NCBI GenBank assembly: GCA_014730295.1
Contig: WJIN01000276.1
Span: 1-7,342, forward strand
Reading direction: 5' to 3'
DNA from: Promethearchaeota archaeon
GTDB taxonomy: Archaea; Asgardarchaeota; Lokiarchaeia; Sigynarchaeales; SOKP01
DNA length: 7,342 bases
Part shown: in pieces, positions 1 to 5,621 of the stretch
How the letters are laid out: the number at the start of each line of letters is the position of its first letter
Position numbering within the stretch: the first letter of the stretch is position 1
Program-made: the position numbers and the translations under genes
Notes under the pieces: model-generated
Seen by the model: the letters and a program-made list of their open reading frames with translations, nothing else
Database searches by the model: none
What the model was told of the DNA's origin: nothing

Positions 1-276
1 CCCACCATATTCTTTATTACCAAAATCATTTTCTAATTCATCTCCAGGAATAGGACCTCCTCTAGTAATTTCGTTAATATCATTAGGTATATTAACCACA
101 TACCAATGTATCCAAGTTCCGGCTTTAGAATCGCTATCTATGCAAGATATTGCCAAACTCTGAGTATCCTCTGGAGTTTTTTCCCATTTGAGATGAGGAG
201 ATATATTTTCTCCATCACATGTAAATCTGGGATCAATCGTTTCTCCATGTTTTATATCCTCACTCGTTAATTTCAT
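1..276 (-). CDS. YbhB/YbcL-type Raf kinase inhibitor-like protein (PEBP family), 3' end cut by window edge
   Basis: Reading the minus strand from an ATG at 276-274 gives 92 codons open to the window edge. The family (phosphatidylethanolamine-binding protein, bacterial/archaeal YbhB/YbcL branch) is a small soluble cytoplasmic beta-fold protein of roughly 150-160 residues with an anion/ligand pocket; its substrate in prokaryotes is not established. Family hallmarks are visible: C-D-G-x-N-x-S-P-x-L-x-W at residues 20-31, the pocket segment C-I-D-S-D-S-K-A-G-T-W-I-H-W (45-58) with the conserved His57, V-N-I-P (61-64), and N-D-F-G-x-x-x-Y-G-G (83-92), which normally leads into G-P-x-P just beyond the edge. 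The start is fixed by an in-frame TAA at 300-298 with no other start codon between. No clear Shine-Dalgarno site is seen, so the mRNA may be leaderless. It diverges from the membrane-protein gene at 420. Family assignment is firm; function in this organism is unknown. Confidence 0.9.
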   Translation of the reverse strand, partial: MKLTSEDIKHGETIDPRFTCDGENISPHLKWEKTPEDTQSLAISCIDSDSKAGTWIHWYVVNIPNDINEITRGGPIPGDELENDFGNKEYGG

Positions 277-419
277 ATTAGAGAATGTTTTAACTAATTA
301 AAAAAAATTCTATTTCTAAATTATTAATTGATGAGAATTAATTTTTCATTATAACTAAATGCATAAATTTAAAACAATCTAGAATATCTTATTTTTATAA
401 TAGCGAGAATTAAACAAAA
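277..419. promoter_or_regulatory. Divergent intergenic region with promoters for the PEBP and membrane-protein genes
   Basis: This 143-base A+T-rich gap separates two divergent genes. On the plus strand an archaeal TATA-like box (ATAAATTTAAAA, 363-374) would place a start near 395-400 and a leader of about 20 bases before the ATG at 420. No Shine-Dalgarno sequence precedes that ATG; the bases just upstream are A-rich. On the minus strand the T/A-rich block around 296-310 is the only candidate box for the PEBP gene and is weak. No convincing operator repeat was found. Promoter positions are inference from spacing. Confidence 0.45.
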
Positions 420-1535
420 ATGTCGGAAATAGAAAATAATGAGAAGACTTCATTTAAATCAGCAATTACAGCATTTCTTAAGGCTTTAAAGAGTAATAAG
501 ATTTTAGGATACATATATGTAAGTACAATTTTATTAATTATTAGCTATATTTCATTCATTTTCGTATTTGGACCAGCAGATGATATTCCAGAACCATTAA
601 CTATTCCAGATATACAAGATATTGCTTTTATATTGTTAATAGGATTTAGTTTTTATTTATTCTTTCTCTTTATCCTCACTTTTATCCCAAAAGCATACAA
701 TTCCCTTCAAACAAATAATACTATTCTTAAAATGATTGGAATACATATTTTATTTATTATTGCAAGTATTTTTATCCCAATTTCGATTTTTATAATGATT
801 TATATCATTTCTTTTTTCGCATGGTATATTTTTAGTTCATTATTCTTGGTTATGTTTGCTCAAGATATTTCTCTAAGAACTTTAGGAAAAATCATATTAA
901 AAAATAGAAAATTAGCTTTGATTATTTACATTATTATCTGGTTTATCTCCTTTTCCGCATTTGGAGCTTTATTCTTCTTTTTTAATTTCCAGACCTTAAA
1001 TTTCAATCAACAAATGATATTATTAGTTTTTCCATTTTTTCACGTTCTATTACCAATCATAGGCTTACTTATTAAACCGAAAAGCAATAAAAGAGCGCCA
1101 ATTAGTTTATATGGTCTCCTTATGTTCCTGATTGTTTTATATCAATGGACAAGGTATTTCTTTTGGACTCCAAGTTCCGTAAATTACTCTTTTTTAGATG
1201 CTATCATCGATATATCCTTGGTCTCCTATTCATTCTTTTCTTTATTTAAAAATGCTAACAAAATTAGAGCTAAAATATCCCCAAAAATTCAAATTGATTC
1301 AATCTTACTACTTTTTATCTGGACGAGGATTTCTTCCATGATTCTCTTACTTTCTGTCGGAGAATTTACACTTTTTGGTAATAGTGCAACTGAAGGTTCA
1401 TATTTGATTTCAATATTTTTGACTATTTTAACAGGATTAGTTTTGGGGATTTTATGGATACGTAGGGGGATAAAAAAAGAGGACCTTAAAACGGATTTAT
1501 CCTTACCAGAAATTGCAGGAGATCATATAAGATGA
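420..1535 (+). CDS. Multi-pass integral membrane protein of unknown function
   Basis: 371 residues, not assignable to a family by eye. After a short polar N-terminus (1-27, rich in Lys/Glu/Asn) there are about ten hydrophobic segments: roughly 28-50, 66-90, 103-123, 124-147, 163-188, 197-218, 231-247 (weaker), 257-276, 291-313 and 327-347. The tail (348-371) is charged, with R-R-G-I-K-K directly after the last helix, which by the positive-inside rule suggests a cytoplasmic C-terminus. The loop 51-65 is acidic and proline-rich. There is no signal peptide and no ATP-binding, catalytic or metal motif. Several loops carry Lys/Arg (152-165, 218-226, 276-290). It could be a transporter, a lipid-modifying enzyme or a structural membrane protein; the sequence does not decide. 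The ATG at 420 is the first plausible start, preceded by a TATA-like box but no Shine-Dalgarno site. It is followed by a long gap and is probably monocistronic. Confidence 0.85.
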   Translation: MSEIENNEKTSFKSAITAFLKALKSNKILGYIYVSTILLIISYISFIFVFGPADDIPEPLTIPDIQDIAFILLIGFSFYLFFLFILTFIPKAYNSLQTNNTILKMIGIHILFIIASIFIPISIFIMIYIISFFAWYIFSSLFLVMFAQDISLRTLGKIILKNRKLALIIYIIIWFISFSAFGALFFFFNFQTLNFNQQMILLVFPFFHVLLPIIGLLIKPKSNKRAPISLYGLLMFLIVLYQWTRYFFWTPSSVNYSFLDAIIDISLVSYSFFSLFKNANKIRAKISPKIQIDSILLLFIWTRISSMILLLSVGEFTLFGNSATEGSYLISIFLTILTGLVLGILWIRRGIKKEDLKTDLSLPEIAGDHIR

Positions 1536-1537
1536 TC
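1521..1537. repeat. Short inverted repeat overlapping the stop codon of the membrane-protein gene
   Basis: GATCAT (1521-1526) and ATGATC (1532-1537) are perfect 6-base inverted arms around a 5-base loop. The TGA stop lies in the right arm. No T-run follows directly, so it is not a canonical terminator. It may stabilise the mRNA 3' end or be chance in A+T-rich DNA. Confidence 0.4.
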
Positions 1538-1653
1538 TGCACGATTCTCTGCATAATTAATTTAGAATTTATTCTGTAATGGGAGGGAAAGAGGTGGTAG
1601 ATTTTTTCTGAGAAGAATAAATACCATTACTTTGAGAATTTTACTACTATAAC

Positions 1654-1666
1654 CTTTAAATTTAAA
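1654..1666 (+). promoter_or_regulatory. TATA-like box inside the gap, possible promoter of a small RNA
   Basis: CTTTAAATTTAAA matches the archaeal TATA consensus well. It lies too far (about 300 bases) upstream of the TTG at 1965 to be that gene's main promoter, but would place a start near 1682, just before the inverted repeats. In such A+T-rich DNA a chance match is possible. Confidence 0.35.
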
Positions 1667-1682
1667 AAAATTTACTATAATA

Positions 1683-1829
1683 TTAACTCACTTCATAATG
1701 AGGAGAGCTCACCAAGAGTATTGATAACCGAATTAAGGGAGAGTAAAGTTATCATTATATGATAATCTTATATAATTGAGCTCATAGGGAAAAAAAGGGC
1801 GAAAATCCTCCCTCTTTTAAATTTTTTTT
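1683..1829 (+). ncRNA. Candidate small structured RNA (unclassified)
   Basis: This stretch is bounded by a TATA-like box upstream (1654-1666) and a hairpin plus T8 tract downstream (1791-1829). Within it GAGCTCA (1705-1711) is perfectly complementary to TGAGCTC (1777-1783), and the enclosed region holds a second perfect pairing, TTATCAT (1749-1755) with ATGATAA (1759-1765). It is slightly richer in G and C than its flanks and has no meaningful reading frame. The 7-base outer stem and 79-base span recall a tRNA, but the T-arm GTTCRA signature and the T at position 8 are missing, so it is not one. I also could not fit box C/D or H/ACA signatures. It could instead be part of the mRNA leader of the next gene. 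The start position is inferred from the box spacing only. Confidence 0.3.
1791..1829 (+). terminator. Hairpin plus T8 tract, probable transcription terminator
   Basis: An A-run and GGG (1791-1799) pair with CCC-T-C-TTTT (1810-1818) with one mismatch and a 10-base loop; AAA and then eight T (1822-1829) follow. Archaeal RNA polymerase terminates at T-runs, with or without a hairpin. It would end the candidate RNA or any transcript reading through from the membrane-protein gene. Confidence 0.5.
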
Positions 1830-1902
1830 AATAAAAAGTACGTTATATTTTGTAAATATCCATTCAGAATTAGATAAAAATTATATATGGGTGGTTCTTA
1901 TG

Positions 1903-1910
1903 CTTTTATA
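1903..1910 (+). promoter_or_regulatory. TATA-like box for the kinase-like gene at 1965
   Basis: CTTTTATA lies about 55-60 bases before the TTG start, placing a transcription start near 1930 and leaving the ribosome-binding site at 1949-1954 inside the leader. Alternatives at 1879-1889 and 1923-1931 exist; the latter would start transcription within or after the ribosome-binding site and is less likely. Confidence 0.4.
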
Positions 1911-1948
1911 ACAATTTTATAATATTTAAAAGGATATATCATCTCATT

Positions 1949-1954
1949 AGAGGT
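1949..1954 (+). promoter_or_regulatory. Ribosome-binding site deciding the TTG start at 1965
   Basis: AGAGGT is complementary to part of the archaeal 16S 3' end (GGAGGUGAU sense) and lies 10 bases before TTG at 1965. There is no ATG nearby in frame, so this site supports TTG as the true start. Confidence 0.6.
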
Positions 1955-1964
1955 TGGCTTTTAC

Positions 1965-3509
1965 TTGTTAGATTCCTCAAACCTTAAAAACCAAAATATT
2001 AAGTCACTCGAAAATTTTATTGAATTGTTTAATGGCATTCTTACTATTAATAATGAATCTGAGGAGGTCCATTTTAACTTTGAAAATGAAATCCTCAATA
2101 ATTTGTTTCGTGACTTGAAAGACACCAACAATGATTTAGAGGAGACATTAAAAATCTTTTTTAATGACCATTATTCAAAGATAAAGCAAGAGATATTTCA
2201 AAAGCGAAATAAAGAAGTAATTGAATTTGATATCGTAATAGAGAAGTTAAAATATTTATTTAATATTTATCCATGCTACCAATCTAATAATACTATTATA
2301 CTTCTATTTCAAGATAATACTAAAAAAGAAAATTATAGGATTAGTAAAGAACAGCGGGATATACAAAATTTTATTGACATGATCCCTTATTCTATGGAAT
2401 TGAGAGACTCAGAAGGTTATTTTATCATGGCAAATAAAGTATTTAAGGAAATGTGGAAAGGGCATCCAAAGCAGTCTCATTCTGTCCTAAAGGATCATCA
2501 TACCGAAGAAGATAAAAAGGCATATAGAACAGTGGTTAAGGGGGGACTCATTAGAAATTTTGAATCCCTTTATAATCCCCATCCAGCAGATCCCGATGCG
2601 ATTAATAAAGACTATTGGGTTAATGCAGATATGTTTCCCTTGTTTGATAAAAATGGGAAAGTTGAGTCAGTTGCATTAATGTATCAAGATATTACAGAGA
2701 GGAAAGAAGCGGAATTGGAAATAGAATATTTAAAACGAAAGTTAGAAAAAAGGATAAGAGAAAGAACAATTAAGTTGGAGAATTCAGAGAGAAAATATCG
2801 AATTGCTTTTAAAAGAGCAAATTGTTTTAAAGGGATATTTGATCATGAAATTAGTAATATAATAAATCAAATTGATCTTTCTATGAAACAAGTAAAATCT
2901 CTTCTAGTAAATAAGCAAAATAATCATCAAATACTCCAAAAATTTGTTTATATCGAAGAGCATTTGAATCGAGGAAAAAAAATCATAAATAATATAAGGA
3001 ATTTATCTGAGATCGAGAAAGCAGAAATACCCTTAATTTCTATTAATCTCCAAAATCATTTAAAAAAGGCTATAGAATTCGTGAAAATATATTACCGTGA
3101 GAAATACCTAACGATAAATGTAAATACTCCTGAAAAAGATGTTCATATTCTAGCTAATGAATTATTAATGGAGGTATTTGAAAATATACTAATAGGTATT
3201 ATCGATTCTATATTTCAAGATGTTATATCAATCAATATAATTCTCTCGAACAATATTATAGATGAGATTGAATATGTAAATATTATGATTTCTGAAAAAT
3301 TCCGAGATTATTCTGAAGAAAATTTAGAGATCCTTTATAATAATGAAAATGTAAGTGTCGATCTAAATCAACCTCTTGAACTGGGTTTATCCCTTGTAGC
3401 AAAATATATGGATCTTTGCGAAGGAAAGTTTGCAATCGAATGTGATGGAAAAAAAAATTCTCCAAAATGTTTGAGATTTATCTTATTTTTTAAAAAAATA
3501 GAATCCTGA
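1965..3509 (+). CDS. PAS-domain histidine kinase paralogue with degenerate ATPase domain (probable pseudokinase)
   Basis: 514 residues, soluble, with no membrane segment. In order: a divergent PAS-like N-terminal domain (about 15-118); a clear PAS domain with PAC end (about 130-245, ending Q-D-I-T-E-R-K-E-A); a coiled-coil linker (246-280); a dimerisation/phosphoacceptor region with H-box F-D-H-E-I-S-N (His294; E295-x-x-N298 is the HisKA-type phosphatase motif); and a region equivalent to the HATPase_c domain (about 360-514). That last region lacks what binds ATP: the second N-box Asn is Gly411 (E-N-I-L-I-G), the G1 motif D-N-G-I-G is D448-Y-S-E-E, the F-box is unrecognisable, and G2 keeps one of three glycines (L-E-L-G-L-S, 471-476). 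The active relative at 4001 has all of these. Length and frame are intact, so this is not a simple pseudogene. As inference, it is a pseudokinase that may dimerise with, receive phosphate from, or antagonise the downstream kinase. TTG start supported by AGAGGT at 1949. Confidence 0.88.
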   Translation: MLDSSNLKNQNIKSLENFIELFNGILTINNESEEVHFNFENEILNNLFRDLKDTNNDLEETLKIFFNDHYSKIKQEIFQKRNKEVIEFDIVIEKLKYLFNIYPCYQSNNTIILLFQDNTKKENYRISKEQRDIQNFIDMIPYSMELRDSEGYFIMANKVFKEMWKGHPKQSHSVLKDHHTEEDKKAYRTVVKGGLIRNFESLYNPHPADPDAINKDYWVNADMFPLFDKNGKVESVALMYQDITERKEAELEIEYLKRKLEKRIRERTIKLENSERKYRIAFKRANCFKGIFDHEISNIINQIDLSMKQVKSLLVNKQNNHQILQKFVYIEEHLNRGKKIINNIRNLSEIEKAEIPLISINLQNHLKKAIEFVKIYYREKYLTINVNTPEKDVHILANELLMEVFENILIGIIDSIFQDVISINIILSNNIIDEIEYVNIMISEKFRDYSEENLEILYNNENVSVDLNQPLELGLSLVAKYMDLCEGKFAIECDGKKNSPKCLRFILFFKKIES

Positions 3510-3573
3510 AAAATGAATAAACTTAGAAGATATCAAATTATATTTGTAATAATATTGAGGAAATAGGGGTAAA

Positions 3574-3798
3574 ATGATATATAAAGAAATAATCGGAACT
3601 CTCGTAACTCATGAAAATCTGGGAGAATTAACTATTAAGAAAATCGTTTATGATCAAAGCAAATTTAGTCAAGTATTGAAAACAATTTCCTATAATAAGA
3701 GAAATTTAATTGATTTTTTTCAACCTTTAACCAATAGAATTCAATATGAACTGAGGAAAGATCGAAATTTTGCCGAAATTCGAGGAGAATTTAGATAA
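3574..3798 (+). CDS. Small protein of unknown function (74 residues)
   Basis: This short protein lies between the two kinase paralogues, 64 bases after the first and likely in its transcript. The ATG is preceded by GGGGT (3566-3570), with GAGG slightly further up (3557-3560), an acceptable ribosome-binding context. The sequence is basic and looks alpha/beta: a strand-like start (K-E-I-I-G-T-L-V-T, 4-12), a second strand (L-T-I-K-K-I-V-Y-D), then helical stretches to the end (R-G-E-F-R). There is no membrane segment, cysteine pair or motif I recognise. It is followed by a T8 terminator candidate at 3882-3889, so it could be the last gene of the pseudokinase transcript. It might be a small partner of the kinases, but nothing in its residues shows this, and an accidental reading frame cannot be excluded in A+T-rich DNA. 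Confidence 0.6.
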   Translation: MIYKEIIGTLVTHENLGELTIKKIVYDQSKFSQVLKTISYNKRNLIDFFQPLTNRIQYELRKDRNFAEIRGEFR

Positions 3799-3881
3799 GG
3801 GAACAAAATTTTTGATTCTCTTAAGAACTATTTGATTAATAGATCATCTTCTTTATATATCCATTTATTATTTCATCAATA

Positions 3882-3889
3882 TTTTTTTT
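3882..3889 (+). terminator. T8 tract, likely archaeal terminator after the small gene
   Basis: Eight consecutive T lie 83 bases after the stop at 3798 and before the TATA-like box of the next gene. No strong hairpin precedes them; a U-tract alone suffices for archaeal RNA polymerase. Confidence 0.4.
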
Positions 3890-3911
3890 CAGATTGAAAC
3901 AAATGGTTAAA

Positions 3912-3920
3912 TCTTAAATA
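3912..3920 (+). promoter_or_regulatory. TATA-like box for the active histidine kinase gene
   Basis: TCTTAAATA fits the archaeal TATA consensus and would place a start near 3940-3945, leaving a leader of about 55-60 bases that contains the Shine-Dalgarno site at 3990. With the T8 tract just upstream, this suggests the active kinase has its own promoter, separate from the pseudokinase. Confidence 0.45.
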
Positions 3921-3989
3921 GAGAATAGACAATATTTATATTGAGGTAAGAGAGATAAGACATACTCATACATTTTTGTCCAGATCTTT

Positions 3990-3996
3990 AGGTGAT
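3990..3996 (+). promoter_or_regulatory. Strong Shine-Dalgarno site selecting TTG 4001 over GTG 3992
   Basis: AGGTGAT is a perfect match to the last seven bases of GGAGGUGAU, the complement of the archaeal 16S 3' end. It ends four bases before TTG at 4001. The in-frame GTG at 3992 lies inside this site and has no Shine-Dalgarno sequence of its own. Confidence 0.65.
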
Positions 3997-4000
3997 ATTT

Positions 4001-5542
4001 TTGGAACTAGAAGAAATTGAAAAGACTATAAATTATAAGGACCTATTAGATAATTTCATTGATTTATTTGATGGATTCATATATCTTAACGAAGATTTTC
4101 AAATTGTTGAGAGCGAATTCAATCAGAGCAATATTAATGCTTATCTAAACAATCTTAAAATGCAGCAAGAATCCTTTTTTACAATTTTAGATGATTTCTC
4201 TACTGAGAAAAACAATAAAAATTTGCGGTCAATATTAAAACAACATAAAACCCAGGTCTTAGAGGTTGATTTAGAAATCGAAAACATAATTAATTCTTAT
4301 GAAATATTTACTATATTTAATGACGCTAACAGGATACTATTATTATTTCGTGATGTCAGTTATAAGTATAAAATAATAAAAGAGAAACAACAACATATTT
4401 TAAAGAATTTTATGGATTTAATTCCTTATGCTATCGAAATAAGAGATCCTCAAGGTTATTTTATTGCAGGAAATCGCGCCTTTAGAGAGATGTGGGGTGC
4501 TTATCCCTCGGCGGACCATAACATTTTGTTAGATCATCATAAGGAACACGAAAAGCAAGCCCTTATGGATGCATTAAATGGTAAAATTGGAAGAGTGGGT
4601 GAGAGTTACTATAATCCCCATATGGCTGATCCAAACGCTCCAGATAAATATCATTGGGTAAATGTTATTTGTTTTCCGATCTATGAAGCGAATGGGCAAA
4701 TTGAATCCGCTGCATGTATGTATGAGGATATAACAGAAAGAAAAGAAGCACAATTAAAAGTCGAGGAGTTAAAGCAACAATTAGAAGATAGAGTGAGAGA
4801 AAGAACAATCAAATTAGAGAATTCTGAGAAAAAATATAGAAAAGCATATAACAGAGCAAATTGTTTCAAAGGGTTGTTCAACCATGATATTAGCAATATT
4901 TTTAATAGAATAAGCAATGCTATTGAATTATCTCATGAGCTACTTTTAAAGGGAAGCAATACTAACCAAATATTTCGAAATTTTGAATTGATTGATCAGC
5001 AATTAAAACGTGGCAAAAAATTAGTTTATAATATTAGAAATCTTTCTGAAATTGAAGAATCGGAAATGCCCATAATTCCAATCGATGTATTTGAAAATCT
5101 TAAAAATGCTATAGAATTTGTGAGATTTAATTTTCCATCCCGTTCCATCAACATTTCTGTTAAATCATTCCAAAAAGATATAAAGGTATTCGCAAACGAG
5201 TTACTATTAGACGTATTTGAAAATATCTTAATTAATGCAGTTGATTATAATAATAATGAAAGAGTAGAAATTCAAATTGATATTAATCGAGAAAATGGTA
5301 TAGAAACCTATTTTGTCCGATTTGAATTCAGAGATAATGGGATCGGAATTAAGGACGAGCGAAAAAAAAAGATTTTCACAGAAGGTATGAATCGTAATCG
5401 GGATAGTAAGGGTCTCGGGCTTGGGTTATCGTTGGTATCCAAGTTTTTAGAATTATGCGAAGGGAAAATATGGGTTGAAAATAGAATTTTTGACGATCAT
5501 ACAAAAGGTTCGAATTTCATCATTTTAATTAAAGAAGCATAA
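4001..5542 (+). CDS. Cytoplasmic PAS-domain sensor histidine kinase, catalytically intact
   Basis: 513 residues from TTG 4001 (516 if GTG 3992 is used). The TTG is preferred because AGGTGAT precedes it and it makes the N-terminus match the upstream paralogue in length (F-I-D-L-F at 19-23 against F-I-E-L-F at 18-22). There is no membrane segment. Domains: a divergent PAS-like region (about 10-120), PAS with PAC end (about 134-246, ending E-D-I-T-E-R-K-E-A), a coiled-coil linker (247-285), an H-box F-N-H-D-I-S-N with phosphoacceptor His295 and D296-x-x-N299 phosphatase-type motif, then HATPase_c (about 360-513). All nucleotide-binding boxes are present: N-box E-N-I-L-I-N-A (Asn408, Asn412), G1 D445-N-G-I-G, F-box I-F-T-E-G (Phe459) and G2 G-L-G-L-G-L-S (Gly471/473/475). 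It should autophosphorylate with ATP and pass phosphate to a receiver; the gene 79 bases downstream is the obvious candidate. The signal is unknown. It closely resembles the protein at 1965-3509, implying a tandem duplication. Confidence 0.93.
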   Translation: MELEEIEKTINYKDLLDNFIDLFDGFIYLNEDFQIVESEFNQSNINAYLNNLKMQQESFFTILDDFSTEKNNKNLRSILKQHKTQVLEVDLEIENIINSYEIFTIFNDANRILLLFRDVSYKYKIIKEKQQHILKNFMDLIPYAIEIRDPQGYFIAGNRAFREMWGAYPSADHNILLDHHKEHEKQALMDALNGKIGRVGESYYNPHMADPNAPDKYHWVNVICFPIYEANGQIESAACMYEDITERKEAQLKVEELKQQLEDRVRERTIKLENSEKKYRKAYNRANCFKGLFNHDISNIFNRISNAIELSHELLLKGSNTNQIFRNFELIDQQLKRGKKLVYNIRNLSEIEESEMPIIPIDVFENLKNAIEFVRFNFPSRSINISVKSFQKDIKVFANELLLDVFENILINAVDYNNNERVEIQIDINRENGIETYFVRFEFRDNGIGIKDERKKKIFTEGMNRNRDSKGLGLGLSLVSKFLELCEGKIWVENRIFDDHTKGSNFIILIKEA

Positions 5543-5569
5543 TTTTGTTTATTTAACCGCTGTTCTAAT

Positions 5570-5579
5570 CCTAAATACA
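5570..5579 (+). promoter_or_regulatory. Possible TATA-like box before the response-regulator gene
   Basis: CCTAAATACA, about 45-50 bases before the ATG at 5622, would start transcription near 5600. It is weaker than the other boxes. The 79-base gap is also short enough for co-transcription with the kinase, so regulator expression could come from either. Confidence 0.25.
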
Positions 5580-5621
5580 TTTTACAATATTAAGTTATTT
5601 GGTATAGGTAGTGTTTAATCA

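Larger units (their letters stand above)
1536..1964. other. 429-base gap: no protein gene; structured elements and promoter of the next gene
   Basis: Only very short reading frames are present (for example the ATG at 1698, which closes after eight codons), so I see no protein-coding gene. The gap contains G-rich patches near 1580-1600, a TATA-like box at 1654-1666, two nested inverted repeats (1705-1783 and 1749-1765), an A-G/C-T hairpin with a T8 tract (1791-1829), and then TATA-like sequences (1879-1889, 1903-1910, 1923-1931) and a ribosome-binding site for the kinase-like gene. The left half may be a long 3' untranslated region of the membrane-protein gene; the central part may be a separate small RNA. 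Confidence 0.6.

Noticed and set aside
1705..1783. tRNA-like span with a perfect 7-base outer stem and 79-base length
   Set aside because: Position 8 is C, not T, no T-arm GTTCRA signature precedes the 3' stem, and no D- or anticodon stem can be drawn; GAGCTC is also self-complementary, which makes such a pairing easy by chance.
3283..3465. Minus-strand open frame of 60 codons
   Set aside because: It lies wholly inside the kinase-like gene, whose frame carries clear family similarity; composition and motifs give no support to the antisense frame.
3513..3566. 17-codon frame (ATG at 3513) between the pseudokinase and the small gene
   Set aside because: It is very short, lacks a ribosome-binding site and its stop overlaps the leader of the next gene; probably chance.
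4681..4917. Minus-strand open frame of 78 codons
   Set aside because: It is antisense to the linker and H-box of the active kinase, the most conserved part of that gene; it is a shadow of that coding sequence.
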